DNA from: Cyanobium sp. M30B3 | Lineage (GTDB): Bacteria; Cyanobacteriota; Cyanobacteriia; PCC-6307; Cyanobiaceae | DNA: 64,000 bases | Assembly: GCA_018399015.1 (NCBI GenBank) | Contig: CP073761.1 | Span: 3,074,465-3,138,464 of the forward strand | Direction of reading: 5' to 3' | In this document: positions 46,497 through 57,912 of the stretch, piece after piece | Layout of the letters: every line of letters starts with the position of its first letter | How positions within the stretch are numbered: position 1 is the first letter of the stretch | Notes under the pieces: generated by a model | Seen by the model: only the letters and a program-made list of their open reading frames with translations | Database searches by the model: none | Told to the model about the DNA's origin: nothing | Program-made: the position numbers and the translations under genes

Positions 46497-46878
46497 GCCC
46501 GCCCCGCGCTTTGAGCCGGGAAGTGTGCTGATCCGCCGCGCCGACCGCGACAGCGGCGACGGCAAGCTCAGGCCCTGCGTGGTGATCTCCAGCTCGGCCA
46601 GAGGCCAGGACAGCACAGCCGACACCGTGCTGGTGGTGCCGCTCAGCTCGGATACGGATGGGCGGCAGCGCCTGCCGATGCCCGTCATCCACCCCGATCC
46701 CGGCAACGGTCTGCTGAAGCCAGCGGCTGCCCTGTGCGGACGCGTGAGCTGCATCCGCAAAGCCCGGCTCAACCAACGACTCGGCGCCCTCACCGCCCCG
46801 GAGCTGCGCCGGGTGCGTCTGGGCGTTGCCGCTGTGATCGGCCTGGCCGACCTGCTCGTGCAGCCCCCACCCCCGTGA
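46489..46878 (+). CDS. PemK/MazF-family toxin (endoribonuclease)
   Basis: A 129-residue protein with the MazF-type fold markers: FEPGSVLIRRADRDSG, the RPCVVIS strand, VVPLSSD, and a C-terminal RLGALTAPELRRV helix. MazF toxins cut mRNA at short sequences when freed from their antitoxin. The length is normal for the family. It starts within the end of the antitoxin gene, the usual coupled layout, and ends 26 bases before mnmG. Whether it is active cannot be judged by eye; the conserved Arg of RPCVVIS is present. Confidence 0.8.
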   Translation: MAEPAPRFEPGSVLIRRADRDSGDGKLRPCVVISSSARGQDSTADTVLVVPLSSDTDGRQRLPMPVIHPDPGNGLLKPAAALCGRVSCIRKARLNQRLGALTAPELRRVRLGVAAVIGLADLLVQPPPP

Positions 46879-46904
46879 CTCCCCCCGCCGTGGAGAATTG
46901 ACCC

Positions 46905-48890
46905 ATGCCCTCCGCCAGCCCAACCACCGAGCCCGCCCCCCCCACCGAAACCTTCGACGTGATCGTGGTGGGCGGCGGCCACGCCGGCTGTGAGGCGGCG
47001 ATCACCGCCTCGCGGCTCGGGCTGAGCACCGCCCTGTTCACCCTCAACCTCGATCGCATCGCCTGGCAGCCCTGCAACCCGGCGGTGGGCGGGCCGGCCA
47101 AGAGCCAGCTGGTGCACGAGGTGGATGCCCTCGGCGGCGTGATCGGCCGGCTGGCCGATGCCACCGCCCTGCAGAAGCGGGTGCTCAACGCCAGCCGCGG
47201 CCCCGCCGTGTGGGCCCTGCGCGCCCAGACCGACAAGCGCCAGTACGCCCGCCAGATGCTGCAGCTGCTGCAGCACACGCCAAATTTGGCCCTGCGCGAG
47301 GCGATGGTGACCGGCCTGGTGGTGGAGGGCGCCCCCGATGGGGGTGGCGACAGCTGGGAGCCCAGCCAGGGACCGGCCGCCCGCGTCACCGGCATCCGCA
47401 CCTACTTCGGCAGCAGCTACGGCGCCGGCGCCGTGATCCTCACGGCCGGCACCTTCCTGGGCGGCCGGATCTGGGTGGGCAACCAGTCGATGAGTGCCGG
47501 CCGCGCCGGCGAACAGGCCGCCGAAGGGCTCACGGAGGCCCTCGAAGCCCTCGGCTTCCAGATGGGCCGCCTCAAGACCGGCACCCCCGCCCGGGTCGAC
47601 CGGCGCAGCATCGCCCTCGACCAGCTGGAGGAGCAGCCCAGCGACGCCCACGACCGCTTCTTCTCCTTCGACCCCGCCAGCTGGGTGAGCGGCGAGCCGA
47701 TGAGCTGCCACATCACCCGCACCACGGCCGCCACCCACCAGCTCATTCGCGACAACCTCCATCTCACACCGATCTACGGCGGCTTCATCGACAGCAAGGG
47801 CCCGCGCTACTGCCCCTCGATCGAGGACAAGATCGTGCGCTTCGAAGGCAAGGACAGCCACCAGATCTTCCTGGAGCCCGAGGGCCGCGACACGCCGGAG
47901 ATCTACGTGCAGGGCTTCTCCACCGGCCTGCCGGAGCGGCTGCAGCTCGACCTGCTGCGCACCCTGCCCGGACTGGAGCGCTGCGTGATGCTGCGGCCCG
48001 CCTACGCCGTGGACTACGACTATCTGCCGGCCACCCAGCTCAAGCCGAGCCTGGAGACCAAGCGGGTGGCGGGGCTGTTTTCGGCCGGCCAGCTCAATGG
48101 CACCACCGGCTACGAGGAGGCCGCCGCCCAGGGCCTGATCGCCGGGCTCAATGCCGCGCGGCTGATCCACGGCCAGCAGCCGGTGCACTTCCCCAGGGAA
48201 GGCAGCTACATGGGCACCATGGTGGACGACCTGATCACCAAAGACCTCAGGGAGCCCTACCGGGTACTCACCAGCCGCAGCGAGTACCGGCTGGTGCTGC
48301 GGGGTGACAATGCCGATCAACGGCTGACGCCCCTGGGCCGGGAACTGGGCCTGATCGACGATCGGCGCTGGGAGATCTACAGCCGCAAACAGGAGGCAAT
48401 CGCCGCCGAACAGCGGCGCCTGGACACAGTGCGCCTCAAGGCCAGCGATCCCGCCGCCGCCGCGGTGGAAGCCGAAACCGGTGCCGCCATCAAGGGCTCG
48501 ATCACCCTGGCCGAGCTGCTGCGCCGCCCCGGATTCCACAGCGCCGATCTGGCGCGCCACGGCCTGGCCGATCCCCAGCTGCCGCGCGATGTGGCCGAGG
48601 CGGCCGAGATCGCCATCAAATACAGCGGCTACCTGGCGCGCCAGCAGCAGCAGATCGACCAGGTGAAGCAGCAGGAACACCGGCCGATTCCCACCGACCT
48701 CGACTACGCCGCCATCGGCACCCTCTCGCGCGAGGCCCGCGAGAAGCTGGCCGCCGTGCGCCCGATCAATCTGGGCCAGGCCTCCCGCCTGCCGGGGGTG
48801 AGCCCGGCCGACGTCACGGCCCTGCTGCTCTGGCTGGAGCTGGCCAACCGGCGTAATGTGGCGGCCGCTGTCCAGGGTGCTGGCCCGTGA
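46905..48890 (+). CDS. mnmG: tRNA uridine-34 5-carboxymethylaminomethyl synthesis enzyme MnmG
   Basis: A 661-residue FAD protein that, with MnmE, modifies the wobble uridine of certain tRNAs. The FAD-binding signature [12 protein letters not shown] lies at residues 21-32, followed by the family block [20 protein letters not shown], and [12 protein letters not shown] and [12 protein letters not shown] further on. The length is normal. Its stop overlaps the GTG of the next gene (GTGA). Confidence 0.97.
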   Translation: MPSASPTTEPAPPTETFDVIVVGGGHAGCEAAITASRLGLSTALFTLNLDRIAWQPCNPAVGGPAKSQLVHEVDALGGVIGRLADATALQKRVLNASRGPAVWALRAQTDKRQYARQMLQLLQHTPNLALREAMVTGLVVEGAPDGGGDSWEPSQGPAARVTGIRTYFGSSYGAGAVILTAGTFLGGRIWVGNQSMSAGRAGEQAAEGLTEALEALGFQMGRLKTGTPARVDRRSIALDQLEEQPSDAHDRFFSFDPASWVSGEPMSCHITRTTAATHQLIRDNLHLTPIYGGFIDSKGPRYCPSIEDKIVRFEGKDSHQIFLEPEGRDTPEIYVQGFSTGLPERLQLDLLRTLPGLERCVMLRPAYAVDYDYLPATQLKPSLETKRVAGLFSAGQLNGTTGYEEAAAQGLIAGLNAARLIHGQQPVHFPREGSYMGTMVDDLITKDLREPYRVLTSRSEYRLVLRGDNADQRLTPLGRELGLIDDRRWEIYSRKQEAIAAEQRRLDTVRLKASDPAAAAVEAETGAAIKGSITLAELLRRPGFHSADLARHGLADPQLPRDVAEAAEIAIKYSGYLARQQQQIDQVKQQEHRPIPTDLDYAAIGTLSREAREKLAAVRPINLGQASRLPGVSPADVTALLLWLELANRRNVAAAVQGAGP

Positions 48891-49729
48891 GTCCGGTGCG
48901 CGCCATTCCCACCTCCCGCGCCTACTGGGAGCTGCGCGCCGAACAGGTGCTCAACCGGGTGTTCGCCCCCGAGGCCCCGATCGATGTGGAGGTGCGCCAG
49001 ACGCCCGCAGCCGCAGCTCCAGCCCCACCAGCCGGGGAGGCCGCCTCAAGGCGCGCGGCACCGGCCGGCAAACCCACCGGCATGCCCATCGCCGACACCT
49101 GGCTGCTCGTGGGCATCAGCCTGCTGGTGACCCTCACCACCGGCTTCACCCTCCTCGGCCTCACCCTCTGGCAGCAGAGCCAGCAGGCCATCCGCCAGGA
49201 GCGCAGCATGCTGCTGGTGGAACGGCTGCGCTCCCTGGGCCCCGCCGTGGCACCGCCCGCCCCGGAACTGGGCAGCCCCGGCCAGCCCAGCCCCAATCTG
49301 CAGGGGCAGCCCCAGGCGAGCCAGGCCGCCGGCGGACTGCCGCCGCCGCCCGTGGAACCCTGGATGGAGGAGCTGGCCACCCTGCCGCCCAGCAGCGCAC
49401 CGTCCGCCCAGGTGCTCCAGGTGCCCATGTCCCGCAGGGTCACCAGTCCGGCCCCTGCGGCCACCGCCAGCCCAACCCCGGCAACGCCAGCGCCGCCGGC
49501 CCCTGCCCGGGCTGAACCAGCGGCCAACCTCCCCCAGCTCGTCGGCGTGGTGCAGGTGCCTGGCCAGCCGGCCTCGGCGATCTTCCAGGTGCAGGGCAGT
49601 TCCACCAGTGCGGCCACCGGCGAATCGATCGGCAACAGCGGCTGGCGGCTGCAGTCGGCCAGCGGTGATGCGGCGGTGATCGAGCGCCAGGGCGTGCAGC
49701 AGCGCATCAGCATCAGCAGCGGCTTCTGA
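48887..49729 (+). CDS. Single-pass membrane protein with Pro/Ala-rich linker, unknown function
   Basis: A 280-residue protein. After a cytoplasmic N-terminal ~70 residues there is one strong membrane helix ([20 protein letters not shown]), then a long Pro/Ala/Ser-rich linker, and a small C-terminal beta domain ([20 protein letters not shown] ... [12 protein letters not shown]) that recalls the periplasmic domain of secretion/pilus proteins of the GspC/PilP kind. That likeness is a suggestion only. The GTG start overlaps the mnmG stop, so it may be translated with it. Composition matches the neighbours. Confidence 0.6.
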   Translation: MSPVRAIPTSRAYWELRAEQVLNRVFAPEAPIDVEVRQTPAAAAPAPPAGEAASRRAAPAGKPTGMPIADTWLLVGISLLVTLTTGFTLLGLTLWQQSQQAIRQERSMLLVERLRSLGPAVAPPAPELGSPGQPSPNLQGQPQASQAAGGLPPPPVEPWMEELATLPPSSAPSAQVLQVPMSRRVTSPAPAATASPTPATPAPPAPARAEPAANLPQLVGVVQVPGQPASAIFQVQGSSTSAATGESIGNSGWRLQSASGDAAVIERQGVQQRISISSGF

Positions 49730-49807
49730 GCCGCCTGAGAGCCGCTGCTCAGCCACCTCTGCCCGGGCCGACTGGCTAGAAGGCTGGGTGACACCTGTTC
49801 TGAACCG

Positions 49808-50440
49808 ATGCTGCGCCTGCACCAGCTCTGGGGCATGGGGGTCGAGACCCTGGCCCTGGACGCGTTGCCCGTGCCCCTGAGCGGGCCCTGGCGGCTGCTG
49901 CTGCTCGGCGACGGCAGCCCCACCCGCCATCTGGAATCCCTCAGCGGCCAGCCGGTGGAGATCGAGCTGATCGCCATGGCCCCCGAGACAGCGACAGATG
50001 CCGCTGCCAGCGGCGGCGCGCCACCGCCGCCGGAGGTGGGCGAACTGGCCGAACCGCTGCTGCGCCGCCAGGTGTGGCTGCGCTGCGGCGACCAGACCCT
50101 GGCCTGGGCGGAGAGCTGGTGGAACCAGAGCCAGGCCGATGCCCACCTGCAACGGCGGGAGCAGCCGATCTGGCGCAGCCTCACCAGCGACCGGGCCGAG
50201 CTGTTCCGCGAGGTGGACGGCCTGGCCCAGGTGAGCGCGCCGTGGCTGGAGCAGCGCTTCGCTGTGCCCGGCCCCTTCTGGAGCCGCCACTACCGCTTCT
50301 TCCGCGGCGGCCTGCCGCTCACGGTGATCCGGGAGGTGTTCTCACCCGCCCTGGAAACCTGGCTGGGCGCCGCAACAACGGCCAACAGAGAGCATGACCC
50401 GGGAGCTGCCCAGGGAGCTGGTGAGCCCGGTGAACCGTGA
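49808..50440 (+). CDS. Chorismate lyase family protein (DUF98-type)
   Basis: A 210-residue protein matching the cyanobacterial chorismate pyruvate-lyase family: LLLGDGSPTRHLESLSGQPV near the N-terminus, RQVWLRCGDQTLAWAESWWN in the centre, and SRHYRFFRGGLPLTVIREVF near the end. In cyanobacteria this enzyme makes 4-hydroxybenzoate from chorismate as the ring precursor of plastoquinone. The last ~20 residues (after TWLGA) look unlike the family and may be a read-through tail. It is convergent with the DUF1269 gene. Confidence 0.8.
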   Translation: MLRLHQLWGMGVETLALDALPVPLSGPWRLLLLGDGSPTRHLESLSGQPVEIELIAMAPETATDAAASGGAPPPPEVGELAEPLLRRQVWLRCGDQTLAWAESWWNQSQADAHLQRREQPIWRSLTSDRAELFREVDGLAQVSAPWLEQRFAVPGPFWSRHYRFFRGGLPLTVIREVFSPALETWLGAATTANREHDPGAAQGAGEPGEP

Positions 50441-50484
50441 ACTGCAGCAGCGGGGCAGCAGCTTCCGGGTGCCGGGGCGCCGCC

Positions 50485-51006
50485 TCAGGACAGCCGCAGG
50501 GCCTCGGCCTGGCGGGCCGCACGCTCCAGCAGCTCGCGCAGCTGCTCTTCATCGGTGTGGCTGAGGTTGCTGCGCAGCAACTTGGCGTGGGGGGCGTGGG
50601 CGCGCAGCCGCTCCACCACCCGATCGGCGGTGGCCTCGCGGATCAGCAGGCAGAGGGCGGCGCTGCCGCGGGGGATCGTCTCGCCCAGCTCGCGCATGAA
50701 GGTGTCGTTGATGCCGATGTCGGAGAGAGATCCTGAGGCGGCGCCCACGCCGGCCCCCACCGCAGCCCCCAGCAGCGGGTTGAGGAACAGCAGGCCCACC
50801 AGGGAGCCCCAGAAGCCGCCACCCAGGGCGCCGGCGGCGGTGAGATTCACCGCCTGGCGCAGGTGCACCTGGCCGTCGCCGTCGTGCTCCACCACCACGG
50901 CATCCTCCAGGGAAATCAGCTGCTCCTTCTGGATGTCCACCAGTTCGCGGCGCACCTGCTCGGCCTCGTCCACCTTGGGGAAGCCCACCACCACCAGGCT
51001 GCTCAT
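50485..51006 (-). CDS. DUF1269-family protein with glycine-zipper membrane segment
   Basis: A 173-residue protein. The N-terminus (VVVGFPKVDEAEQVRREL) and the Gly/Ala-rich double membrane segment (ALGGGFWGSLVGLLFLNPLL, then GAAVGAGVGAASG) are the hallmark of DUF1269. The C-terminal domain is charged. The function is unknown; the glycine-zipper segment suggests membrane insertion. A 24-base gap separates it from the upstream gene on the same strand. Confidence 0.85.
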   Translation of the reverse strand: MSSLVVVGFPKVDEAEQVRRELVDIQKEQLISLEDAVVVEHDGDGQVHLRQAVNLTAAGALGGGFWGSLVGLLFLNPLLGAAVGAGVGAASGSLSDIGINDTFMRELGETIPRGSAALCLLIREATADRVVERLRAHAPHAKLLRSNLSHTDEEQLRELLERAARQAEALRLS

Positions 51007-51030
51007 CGCGTTCTCCGCACTGGCCCCAGC

Positions 51031-51663
51031 CTAATCGGGCTGGCGGCGACGGCTGGAGCGGGGCAGCGGGCGGGAGCCGGTGCTCTCAGGGGCAACGCTG
51101 CGGGGGGGCGTGGTGGAAGGGGGCGGCGGCTGCCGCACAGGCGTGGGCTGGCCCATCGACGGCGCAGGGGAGCGCTGCCAGCGGGGCAAGCTGAAGCTGT
51201 CGTCGTCGGGCCAGCCGTCTTCGGCGGCAGGCTGGATCAGCGGGCCGCGGCGCGAGATGGCCTCCAGGGGGCGGCGGCGGGAGCTGCTGCGAACCGAAAT
51301 CGGCTGGCGCTGCTCCTGGGGCTGCTCCTGGGGCTGGACTCGCCGGGCGGCTGGGCGCTGGGCCGGAGGCTCGCGGGGCTCCTGCCAGGGCTCGCGCCAG
51401 TCGTCGTCATCCTCCAGGATCCACTCCAGCTTGTCCTCCACCCAGCGGCCCAGCTCGCCCAGCCGCGGGCGCACCCCCGCACCCGCACCGGTGCCGCGGC
51501 TGGCTCTGCGGGAGCCGGGGCGGGCGCCGGAGACGCCGTCCACCAGTTGCCGGCCCGCGTTCACGAGGCGGTCAATGCCCTGCTCCGGGCGCTGGGGGGG
51601 GCGGGGTGTGGAGCGCTGTGGGGCGGGGTCAGACCAGCGTTCGGCGGACCAACGTTCATCCAT
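51031..51663 (-). CDS. Arg/Pro-rich protein of unknown function
   Basis: A 210-residue, largely disordered-looking protein. The only well-ordered part is LGRWVEDKLEWILEDDDDW, an acidic amphipathic segment, followed by basic and proline-rich sequence (RPAARRVQPQEQPQEQR, RPLPRSSRRRQPD). I recognise no domain. Low complexity makes by-eye judgement unreliable, but the frame is long and uninterrupted with codon use like its neighbours. It could be an adaptor protein. Confidence 0.5.
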   Translation of the reverse strand: MDERWSAERWSDPAPQRSTPRPPQRPEQGIDRLVNAGRQLVDGVSGARPGSRRASRGTGAGAGVRPRLGELGRWVEDKLEWILEDDDDWREPWQEPREPPAQRPAARRVQPQEQPQEQRQPISVRSSSRRRPLEAISRRGPLIQPAAEDGWPDDDSFSLPRWQRSPAPSMGQPTPVRQPPPPSTTPPRSVAPESTGSRPLPRSSRRRQPD

Positions 51664-51672
51664 CCGACAACG

Positions 51673-51768
51673 TTACCGGCGCCGGCCCCTGAGCCAGCGC
51701 TCCCGCGCCAGCCCCACCACGGCGATGGCCACGCCGCTCCACTCCAGACTCCAGAAAAAGACGGCCAC
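51673..51768 (-). CDS. Possible 31-residue single-span membrane protein
   Basis: From GTG 51768 the frame encodes AVFFWSLEWSGVAIAVVGLA, a plausible membrane helix, followed by RERWLRGRRR, a strongly basic tail (positive-inside). It ends nine bases before the next same-strand gene begins. It could be one of the small membrane proteins typical of cyanobacteria, or chance. Confidence 0.3.
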   Translation of the reverse strand: MAVFFWSLEWSGVAIAVVGLARERWLRGRRR

Positions 51769-51796
51769 ACCGATCGTTCACGCGCGCCGACGTTAA

Positions 51797-55009
<3,213 letters not shown>

Positions 55010-55043
55010 ACCCGCCACCCGCGCCACCAGCCCGGCACAACAG

Positions 55044-55071
55044 ACTGAAGCCATCCCACTGAAGCCATCCC
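55044..55071 (+). repeat. Perfect 14-base tandem duplication
   Basis: ACTGAAGCCATCCC occurs twice back to back in the leader of the small gene at 55085. It is probably a slippage product; it could alter the spacing of the upstream control sequence. Confidence 0.8.
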
Positions 55072-55084
55072 GGTGATCTGCGCC

Positions 55085-55312
55085 ATGGCAACGCCCACCA
55101 CCGCCTCTGCCGCCGCTCCTGCCGCCTTTCGCTGGATCAAGACCGACTGCGGCCGAGCGAAATATCTCGACCTCAGCCAGCGTGAGGGGGTGCCGGCCCG
55201 GCTGCGGCTGGGTTGGTTCGTGCTGATCGCCGGCCTGCGCGATTGGCGGCTGGCCGATCCGGATCAGCCCCCCGAAGATCCTCAGGGCTCCCCGCCGGCG
55301 GACGGCTCCTGA
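55085..55312 (+). CDS. Small protein of unknown function
   Basis: A 75-residue protein (ATG at 55085). The central part, FRWIKTDCGRAKYLDLSQRE followed by GVPARLRLGWFVLIAGLRDW, looks ordered; the end is Pro/Asp-rich. I do not recognise the family. Its last ~30 bases overlap tail-to-tail the gene on the other strand. Confidence 0.5.
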   Translation: MATPTTASAAAPAAFRWIKTDCGRAKYLDLSQREGVPARLRLGWFVLIAGLRDWRLADPDQPPEDPQGSPPADGS

Positions 55313-55923
55313 AGCACCCGCCGCGCCGCCCGGCCCACCAGCCACACCACCAGCACGGTGGCCAGCAGGCCCACGATCCGCAGGGCCCAGGTGGCGGGAT
55401 CGGCCCGGCCGGAGAGCACCTCGCCAAAGCGGGCCACATCCCCGGCCAGGGCGCCCAGGCCGCAGAACAGGATCGTGCCGGGCACGATGCCGATCAAACC
55501 GAGCGTGTAGTCGCGCAGGCTCACCTCGCTGAGGCCGTAGGCGAGGTTGAGCAGGGAAAAGGGGAAGGCCGGCGAGAGGCGGGTGAGCAGCACCAGCCGC
55601 AGCCCCTCGCGGCTCACGGCCTGCTCGATCGCCAGCAGCCTGGGCACGGCGGCCAGGCGTCGCCGCGCCCAGTCGCGCAACCAGTGGCGCCCCAGCAGGA
55701 AGGCCGCCAGGGCCCCGAGGCAGGCCCCCACGAACACCAGCCCACTGCCCAGGGCGGTGCCATAGAGGGCGCCGGCCAGCATCGAGGCCCACACCCCCGG
55801 CAGCAACAGGGTCACCCAGAGGGCATAGAGGGGCACGAAGGCCGCCGCCCCCCAGGGAGAGCGCAACAGCTCGAGGGCCTGGGGGAGCCAGGGGAGCGTC
55901 CACCAGTCGGGAGGGGGCAGCAT
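55282..55923 (-). CDS. VTT-domain (TVP38/TMEM64, DedA-like) membrane protein
   Basis: A 213-residue integral membrane protein with the VTT-domain pattern: LLLPGVWASMLAGALYG, a small-residue-rich span (GACLGALAAFLLGRHWL), the family's signature LLTRLSPAFPFSLLNLAYGL, and GLIGIVPGTILFCGLG. Related DedA/VTT proteins act in lipid transport or membrane homeostasis. ATG 55923 (LPPPDWWTLPWLPQ) is preferred; longer frames run Pro-rich. It is divergent from the dehydrogenase at 56020. Confidence 0.85.
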   Translation of the reverse strand: MLPPPDWWTLPWLPQALELLRSPWGAAAFVPLYALWVTLLLPGVWASMLAGALYGTALGSGLVFVGACLGALAAFLLGRHWLRDWARRRLAAVPRLLAIEQAVSREGLRLVLLTRLSPAFPFSLLNLAYGLSEVSLRDYTLGLIGIVPGTILFCGLGALAGDVARFGEVLSGRADPATWALRIVGLLATVLVVWLVGRAARRVLQEPSAGGEP

Positions 55924-56019
55924 CGGCACGGCCAGAGGCGCAGCGCTTGATCCTCGCCCGGGTGGCGGCGGGCTGTGGGTGGCGGCTGGCGGGATCATCG
56001 GCTGAGCGCACCTTCCCCC

Positions 56020-56967
56020 ATGACCATCAGCCTCCTGGGCACCGGCCTGCTCGGCACCGCCATCGGCACCCGGCTGCTCCACTGCGGCCAGCCGCTCAGC
56101 GTGTGGAACCGGAGCCCCGGGCGCTGCGCCCCCCTGGCGGCCCTGGGCGCCCGGCTCGCCGCCAGCCCGGGCGAGGCCGTCGCCGCCGGCGAGGTGGTGA
56201 TCACCGTGCTCAGCGACGGCCCCACCACCGCGGCCGTGCTGCTGGAGCAGGCCGGCCCGGCCCTGGCACAGCGGCTGGTGCTGCAGATGGCCACGATCGC
56301 GCCGGAGGAGAGCCGGGCGCTGGCAAAGGCCGTAGCGGAGAAGGGTGCCACCTACCTGGAATGTCCGGTGCTGGGCAGCAGGCCGGAGGCCCTGGCCGGC
56401 AGCCTGCAGCTGATGGTGGGCGGCAGCCCCGAGGCCCTGCAGCGGGCCCGGCCCGTGCTCGCCCACCTGGGCGGCGAGCCCCACCACCTGGGCCCGGTGG
56501 GGGCGGCGCTCACCACCAAGCTGGCCCTCAACCAGCTGATCGCCAGCCTCACCCACAGCTTCAGCCTCAGCCTGCACTTGGTGCAGCGGGGCGGCGTGGA
56601 GGTGGAGGCGTTCATGGCAATCCTGCGCGCCAGCGCCCTCTACGCGCCCACCTTCGACAAGAAGCTGGCCAAGGAGCTGGCCAACGACTACGCCAACCCC
56701 AACTTCCCCACCGCCCACCTGCGCAAGGACCTGCAGCTGTTCCTGCAGGCCGCCGCTGCCGCCGGCCTGAACAGCGAAGGGCTGAGCGGCCTGGCCCAGC
56801 TGCTGGAGCGTGCCACCGCCGCCGGCCTCGACGAGCTCGACTACAGCGCCCTGCACCGGCTGGTGGCCCTGGATCGGCCCGTTGCAGAGGCAGTGCCTAG
56901 TTTGAATACAGATGCAGGAATCAACGGTGGTGATTCGCACGGTGCTGGTGGAGCTCTCCAGCCTTGA
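56020..56967 (+). CDS. NAD(P)-dependent beta-hydroxyacid (HIBADH-type) dehydrogenase
   Basis: A 315-residue protein of the 3-hydroxyisobutyrate dehydrogenase superfamily. The Rossmann start is LLGTGLLGTAIGTRLL, VWNRSPGR marks NADP preference by its Arg, ECPVLGS takes the place of the DAPVSGG motif, and the catalytic lysine lies in TTKLALNQL. The substrate is unknown; members also include glyoxylate/succinic semialdehyde reductases. The C-terminal ~20 residues run into the next gene, overlapping by 56 bases. Confidence 0.8.
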   Translation: MTISLLGTGLLGTAIGTRLLHCGQPLSVWNRSPGRCAPLAALGARLAASPGEAVAAGEVVITVLSDGPTTAAVLLEQAGPALAQRLVLQMATIAPEESRALAKAVAEKGATYLECPVLGSRPEALAGSLQLMVGGSPEALQRARPVLAHLGGEPHHLGPVGAALTTKLALNQLIASLTHSFSLSLHLVQRGGVEVEAFMAILRASALYAPTFDKKLAKELANDYANPNFPTAHLRKDLQLFLQAAAAAGLNSEGLSGLAQLLERATAAGLDELDYSALHRLVALDRPVAEAVPSLNTDAGINGGDSHGAGGALQP

Positions 56968-57583
56968 GGCGGTGGCCTACCGGCAGAAGCTGGGCACTGG
57001 CAAATCCGGCGTGGTGATCCTGCGTTACGACACGGCCCAACCCGGCCTGGCCCTGCTCAACCGCCACAGCGGCGAGCCGGACATCGCCGCCCACACCCCC
57101 CGCGAGCTGTTTCCCCCGGAGGCTTTCCGGGAGGCTCTCGCCCTCACCTCCGGCATGCCCTATGCCCGGCGCGGCCGGGTGAAGCTGGGCGAACCCCCTG
57201 CGGCCATGGCAGGCGATCAGGCCGCCGAGGGGCCCACCGATGCCGAGCCGTCCCCGGAGGACCTCGGCACCGTGTGCAGCGCGGATTACGCCGCGATCGT
57301 GAAGGCCTACACCAACAAGAAGGGCGAACTCTCCTACGACCTGCTCAACAAGGCTCTGATCAAGGGCGCCCATGCCAACCCGTTCGTGGCCGAGATGAGG
57401 CAAGCCGGAGCCTCCCTCGAGGAGATCCGCGATCACGTGGTGAAGGCCAACTTCGAGGCGGTGAGCGGCAACCGCTCGCTCAGCCAGAGCGACGCGCAGC
57501 GCATCGTGGCCATGCTCGATGAGGTGAGCCCCCGTTCGGTGCTGGGGGAGTTCAGCGAAGACCTGCGGCATCGCTTCAACTGA
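56912..57583 (+). CDS. Conserved-looking cyanobacterial protein of unknown function
   Basis: A 223-residue protein. It has an N-terminal beta-rich half (VVILRYDTAQPGLALLNRHS), an acidic linker, and an all-helical C-terminal half (YDLLNKALIKGAHANPFV, SEDLRHRF at the end). No catalytic motif is seen. ATG 56912 gives a 56-base overlap with the upstream dehydrogenase; GTG at 56927 would lessen it. Overlap and spacing suggest one transcript. Confidence 0.6.
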   Translation: MQESTVVIRTVLVELSSLEAVAYRQKLGTGKSGVVILRYDTAQPGLALLNRHSGEPDIAAHTPRELFPPEAFREALALTSGMPYARRGRVKLGEPPAAMAGDQAAEGPTDAEPSPEDLGTVCSADYAAIVKAYTNKKGELSYDLLNKALIKGAHANPFVAEMRQAGASLEEIRDHVVKANFEAVSGNRSLSQSDAQRIVAMLDEVSPRSVLGEFSEDLRHRFN

Positions 57584-57645
57584 TCCAGATTGGTCTGGGC
57601 AGCAGCCCGGCGGCGCGCCACCGCCATGTCCTTCGCCCACCCATC

Positions 57646-57909
57646 GTGATCGAGCTTCTGGGCTACGCCGCCGCCACGCTCACCACCGTGAGCTTCGTGC
57701 CCCAGGCGATCAAGACCCTGCGCAGCGGCGACACGGCCGCCATCTCCCTGCGCATGTATCTGCTGTTCACCAGCGGCATCGCCCTGTGGGGGATCTACGG
57801 GCTGCTGCGCGGCGACGGCCCGCTGATCACCGCCAACGCCATCACCCTGGTGAGCACCTGTCTGATCCTGCAGTGCAAGCTGCGGGCGGTGCTGGCGGGG
57901 CGGCGCTGA
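57646..57909 (+). CDS. SemiSWEET-type sugar transporter
   Basis: An 87-residue protein with three membrane spans and the PQ-loop signature: TVSFVPQAIKTLRSGDTAA in the first helix, GIALWGIYGLLRGD in the second, and NAITLVSTCLILQCKL in the third. SemiSWEETs work as dimers to move sugars by facilitated diffusion. The GTG start gives the standard compact length. It ends three bases before the convergent valS stop. Confidence 0.85.
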   Translation: MIELLGYAAATLTTVSFVPQAIKTLRSGDTAAISLRMYLLFTSGIALWGIYGLLRGDGPLITANAITLVSTCLILQCKLRAVLAGRR

Positions 57910-57912
57910 GGA

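Noticed and set aside
46128-48680. 850-codon minus-strand frame opposite mnmG
   Set aside because: Only its last ~32 codons look like a protein (the antitoxin remnant); the rest is a shadow of mnmG and the MazEF-like genes.
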